Assembly: GCF_014649655.1 (NCBI RefSeq)
Contig: NZ_BMTL01000008.1
Coordinates: forward strand, 186,001-250,000
Origin: Streptomyces humidus
GTDB taxonomy: Bacteria; Actinomycetota; Actinomycetes; Streptomycetales; Streptomycetaceae
DNA: 64,000 nt
Direction: 5' to 3'
Shown here: positions 61,153 to 64,000 of the stretch, piece after piece
Layout: every line of letters starts with the position of its first letter
Numbering within the stretch: position 1 is the first letter of the stretch
The notes under the pieces: generated by a model
The model's database searches: none
What the model saw: the letters and a program-made list of their open reading frames with translations, nothing else
Told to the model about the DNA's origin: nothing
Position numbers and translations under genes: made by a program

Positions 61153-61156
<4 letters not shown>
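60407..61156 (-). CDS. sdhB: Succinate dehydrogenase iron-sulfur subunit
   Basis: A 249-residue iron-sulfur protein. [2Fe-2S] ligands lie in [15 protein letters not shown] and QLHM-adjacent Cys, [4Fe-4S] in [14 protein letters not shown] and [3Fe-4S] in [15 protein letters not shown]. It passes electrons from SdhA to the membrane subunit. Its ATG overlaps the sdhA stop by four bases. Confidence 0.95.
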
Positions 61157-63102
<1,946 letters not shown>

Positions 63103-63810
63103 TCAGCTCACCACTTTGGTCATGACGCCCACGGGAACGGCGATGAAGCCGGCCGTGAGCAGGAGGGCGAGGACGTCGGCGGTGGCCCTGAGGGCGCGGT
63201 CGCGGGTGCGGCTGCCGGCGCCGAGGGTCTGGGCGGCGCTCCAGAAGCCGTGCCGCACGTGCAGGCCGAGCGCGAGCATGGCCACGATGTACACGACGTC
63301 GCCGTACCAGGTGGAGAAGGTGTCCACGACGTTCTGGTAGGGGTGGCCCTCCTGGAAGCCGCCGCTGTGCACGGTGCCGGTCGTCAGATCGAGGACGTGC
63401 CAGACGATGAACAGGCCGAGGATGACACCGCCCCAGCGCATGGTGCGCGTGGCATAGCTCGCCCGGGGCCTGCGGTGGACGTACTTGGCGGGGCGCGCGC
63501 GGATGTCGCGGCGGCTGAGCTGGTACGCGGAGACGGCGTGTGCGACGACCGCGGCGACCAGCACGACCCGGATCAGCCAGAGCGTCCACTCCTCGTGCAT
63601 GAACGGCGCGCCCACCGTGCGCAGCCAGTGCGCGTAGTGGTTGAACTCGTCCGGCCCGAAGAAGATCTTCAGGTTGCCGATCATGTGGACGACCAGGTAC
63701 AGCAGCATGATCAGACCGCTGACGGCCATCACCGTCTTCTTGCCGACGGAGGAGTCCCACACGGTGCGCGCGATGGACGACCGTCGGTCGGTCCGCGTTG
63801 CCAGAGCCAT
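63103..63810 (-). CDS. sdhC: Succinate dehydrogenase cytochrome b subunit (single-subunit type)
   Basis: A 235-residue membrane subunit with five hydrophobic helices (KTVMAVSGLIMLLYLVVHMI, LWLIRVVLVAAVVAHAVSAY, GGVILGLFIVWHVLDL, VVYIVAMLALGLHVRHG, VLALLLTAGFIAVPVGVM). The histidines in these helices are likely haem ligands. A single large anchor subunit is the type-B complex of Bacillus and actinobacteria. It heads the sdhCAB operon, transcribed leftwards. Confidence 0.93.
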   Translation of the reverse strand: MALATRTDRRSSIARTVWDSSVGKKTVMAVSGLIMLLYLVVHMIGNLKIFFGPDEFNHYAHWLRTVGAPFMHEEWTLWLIRVVLVAAVVAHAVSAYQLSRRDIRARPAKYVHRRPRASYATRTMRWGGVILGLFIVWHVLDLTTGTVHSGGFQEGHPYQNVVDTFSTWYGDVVYIVAMLALGLHVRHGFWSAAQTLGAGSRTRDRALRATADVLALLLTAGFIAVPVGVMTKVVS

Positions 63811-63870
63811 GGGTCAAGACGCTAGGTCGGGCACCCCGCATCGGTCCAAGACATGGTGCGGCTCGTTTCC

Positions 63871-63885
63871 ATAGCGTGCGCCTAT
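63871..63885. promoter_or_regulatory. LysR-type T-N11-A box
   Basis: ATAG-CGTGCGC-CTAT is an inverted repeat with T-N11-A spacing, 10 bases upstream of the LysR-type gene start and 61 bases from the sdhC start. It is a candidate operator for the LysR protein. Confidence 0.55.
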
Positions 63886-63894
63886 CATAGCGGT

Positions 63895-64000
63895 ATGCAG
63901 TTCCAGCAGCTCCAGTACTTCGTGGCGGTGGCCGAGACCCGGCACTTCACCCGGGCCGCCGAGCTCGTGCACGTCGCGCAGCCGTCGCTGTCGCAGCAGA
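63895..64000 (+). CDS. LysR-family regulator, partial
   Basis: Only the first 35 residues are in the window. They form the LysR winged [23 protein letters not shown] and [10 protein letters not shown]. The gene is divergent from sdhCAB with a LysR-type box between, so it may control the sdh operon. Confidence 0.88.
   Translation, partial: MQFQQLQYFVAVAETRHFTRAAELVHVAQPSLSQQ

Overview
The window is high-GC actinobacterial DNA, almost certainly Streptomyces. Evidence: GTG starts and AGGAGG-type Shine-Dalgarno sites, secreted multidomain glycosidases with ricin-type, CBM2, CBM6 and CBM42 modules, a CebR-type LacI regulator with its TGGGAGCGCTCCCA operator, a complete egtABCD operon, many TetR/MarR/LacI regulators, and RsbU-like PP2C phosphatases. 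No rRNA, tRNA, CRISPR array or transposase gene was found.

Layout. (1) 1-9.3 kb is a dormancy/hypoxia-type stress island: four tandem-domain universal stress proteins, two CBS-CBS-BON proteins, an Rv1733c-like membrane protein, a DUF1918-XRE-PPOX fusion, the start of an Rv2004c-like kinase gene, and small membrane proteins. A 14-bp palindrome related to the DosR/DevR box (GGG[A/C]C...GGCCC) occurs five times, in front of the island's transcription units. A cold-shock gene follows. (2) 9.6-19.5 kb is a plant/fungal polysaccharide block: GH29 fucosidase, a PIG-L/Mca-like deacetylase, GH12 cellulase under a double CebR box, a CebR-like repressor, and a GH27-GH43 operon. (3) 19.9-28.9 kb is signalling: two MarR regulators and two GAF-PP2C phosphatases that look like a duplicated module (one phosphatase has lost a metal-binding Asp), a decayed MmyB-like XRE regulator, and a Ser/Thr kinase with a predicted extracellular LecA-like domain. 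(4) 29-44 kb is mixed metabolism and redox: PepSY protein, peptide deformylase, flavin disulfide oxidoreductase, thioredoxin, a 169-bp MITE-like palindrome abutting an aldehyde dehydrogenase stop codon, a LacI/TetR divergon with a TetX-like monooxygenase, a TetR/FMN-reductase divergon, FkbM methyltransferase, an HSL-type esterase and a PucR-like regulator. (5) 44-51.6 kb holds a SUMF1-domain protein, lipoprotein, membrane PP2C phosphatase, GH43-CBM42 arabinofuranosidase, an NfeD-like protein with flotillin, and a PemK-like protein tail-to-tail with a PARG-like macrodomain enzyme. (6) 52-64 kb is housekeeping: the ergothioneine operon egtABCD, dodecin, a HAD phosphatase, TerD, an ornithine-lipid type acyltransferase pair (olsB-olsA), succinate dehydrogenase sdhCAB, and a divergent LysR regulator cut by the window edge.

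How the parts fit. The first 9 kb reads as one regulon, by analogy with the Mycobacterium DosR regulon, whose members Rv2004c/Rv2005c, Rv1733c, Rv0569 and Hrp1 all have counterparts here; the regulator itself is outside the window. The glycosidase block is controlled by at least two LacI-type signals: CebR boxes, and CGAAA/TTTCG palindromes in front of the GH27-GH43 operon. Protein functions are inferred by reading motifs; no database search was run.
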